A DNA stretch of 64,000 nucleotides, taken from Nelumbo lutea (Eukaryota; Streptophyta; Magnoliopsida; Proteales; Nelumbonaceae). Shown here piece after piece: positions 62,976 to 64,000 of this stretch. Under the pieces are notes generated by a model. That model did no database searches. It saw only the letters and a list, made by a program, of their open reading frames with translations, and was not told where the DNA came from. Each line of letters begins with the position of its first letter. The stretch's first letter is position 1. The stretch lies in contig JAKGHH010000007.1 of NCBI GenBank assembly GCA_022828595.1, forward strand, positions 61,244,727 to 61,308,726, read 5' to 3'. A program made the position numbers and the translations under genes.

Positions 62976-64000
62976 CCAAAAGAGCCATTTTTGCACTAAC
63001 CCATTCGTTATCTCTTTAGCTTTTTTTGAGTGCCGTCTTTGGCTAGATTCAGGTATTATTAGTGGTGTTAAACCAACTACATGAATTTGAATGTATCTCT
63101 GAGACAAAGAGTTAATGCTCTTTACTCTGCCTCTAGCCATTGTGAGTCTTCTTTCGTTATTGTGCTTAGTTTGTTATCCTCTTTTTTTGTCATTCCAGGA
63201 CATTTTAAACTATATCCAACCTGATCCCTTTCAAAGGGGTACGTAGATCAACCCATCTAATAGGTTTGGCCACTTCTATAAATAAAATATTTTTTCCCTA
63301 TTTCTCTTTTCCTTGCCTAAGATACTCACTTATTAGAGAGTGATTAGTCCATTCTGCATTATCTACACATTGAAGAAGGCAGAGTTGGTCCCCTCTTGAA
63401 ATTTTTGCATTTGACTAAGGGCTCATAAAAAGGTCCCAAAAGCATGCCTGAGAAAATATAATTGTTGATCAAGAGCTCTATAGTCAAATTTCCTTTTGAT
63501 CTCCTAACCTATAAAAAATCCATCATCCTAGTTCAAACCGGGGCAACATTGAAGTGATCAGAATGCAGCAAATTCCTTATGAATGATGCTTGAGCTAACA
63601 TAGAACAAAGGCACCATCCTAAGCTAATGCTCTATTGATTAATCAAAGAAAAGATTGGGGCCATCCTCGACCATTTCTCTTTCTTCAATAATTCATTGAA
63701 TTTACAAAAATCGCTAGTTAACTAGTTGAGCCTATGTATTAGACCTTTTTTCGGCAAACTAGACAAATCCATGGGATGCACCTCAGGGATCATCATAGGG
63801 ATAAAAATTGATGAAAAATAAAAAAGAGAGTAGAAAAGAAAGGACAAAAAGAAAAAGAGAGAGAGAGAATAATGAGAGTGCCCAAGGGGTTTTTCTTGAC
63901 ATATACTATGCTCAACATGTGCTTCTTTAGTATGTGTCATACAGTCAATAGTGAAATAAAGGGAGGCCATCATTGGCTATTTGTTTGACCTTGTGCATTC
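62976..64000. other. Downstream gypsy-like sequence, no gene
   Basis: CAAAGGGGTACGTAGATCAA near 63,230 resembles a motif found in untranslated parts of plant gypsy elements. No pol domain and no LTR end were recognised. A (GA)n-like tract is near 63,855. Confidence 0.35.

Overview
The window is plant nuclear DNA. One recognisable host gene runs through most of it: EXO84C, a subunit of the exocyst tethering complex, on the minus strand from the start codon at 49,688 to beyond the left edge. Five exons (96, 95, 1,045, 525 and 189 bp) join in frame into about 650 residues. They are separated by introns of about 6.8, 17.3, 12.4 and 9.0 kb, and a fifth intron runs off the window. The last hundred or so residues should be encoded left of base 1. 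Nearly everything else is transposon debris. Plant-type L1 LINEs carrying a C-terminal RNase H domain, TE-swollen introns and intact host exons suggest a flowering plant with long introns, perhaps a basal eudicot or magnoliid; the species guess is weak.

Layout. 1-2,270 is intron 5, with LINE tails and a hAT-type MITE. Exon 5 is 2,271-2,459. Intron 4 (2,460-11,493) holds an RNase H fragment split by a solo LTR, a LINE RT split by a MITE, a Copia fragment and a LINE 3' end. Exon 4 is 11,494-12,018. Intron 3 (12,019-24,373) is a stack of LINEs nested in LINEs on both strands, with a 9-bp-TSD Mutator-like MITE and a hAT MITE. Exon 3 is 24,374-25,418. Intron 2 (25,419-42,739) has ORF1-like LINE sequence, a nearly full-length but dead minus LINE, a plus LINE inserted in it, several very short LINE tails, and a long plus LINE ending 26 bp from the exon 2 donor. 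Exon 2 is 42,740-42,834. Intron 1 (42,835-49,592) has a LINE of a lineage without RNase H, split by a 1.05-kb solo LTR. Exon 1 is 49,593-49,688.

Upstream of the gene (49.7-64 kb) two arrays of the same degenerate ~125-165 bp repeat face each other in inverted orientation (about 50.1-51.75 and 58.1-59.7 kb). Between them lie a 3.7-kb non-coding LTR element (TSD CAAGT) and a ~610-bp Harbinger-like MITE (TSD TTA) that carries a 1.94-kb solo LTR (TSD ATTTT). Beyond this are a 1.1-kb A-rich tract and a decayed Ty3/gypsy gag region.

The LINE copies do not cooperate with the gene. Many keep intact or nearly intact target-site duplications and poly(A) tails, so the order of insertion can be read. 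Identifications rest on reading motifs and splice signals by eye; no search was run.
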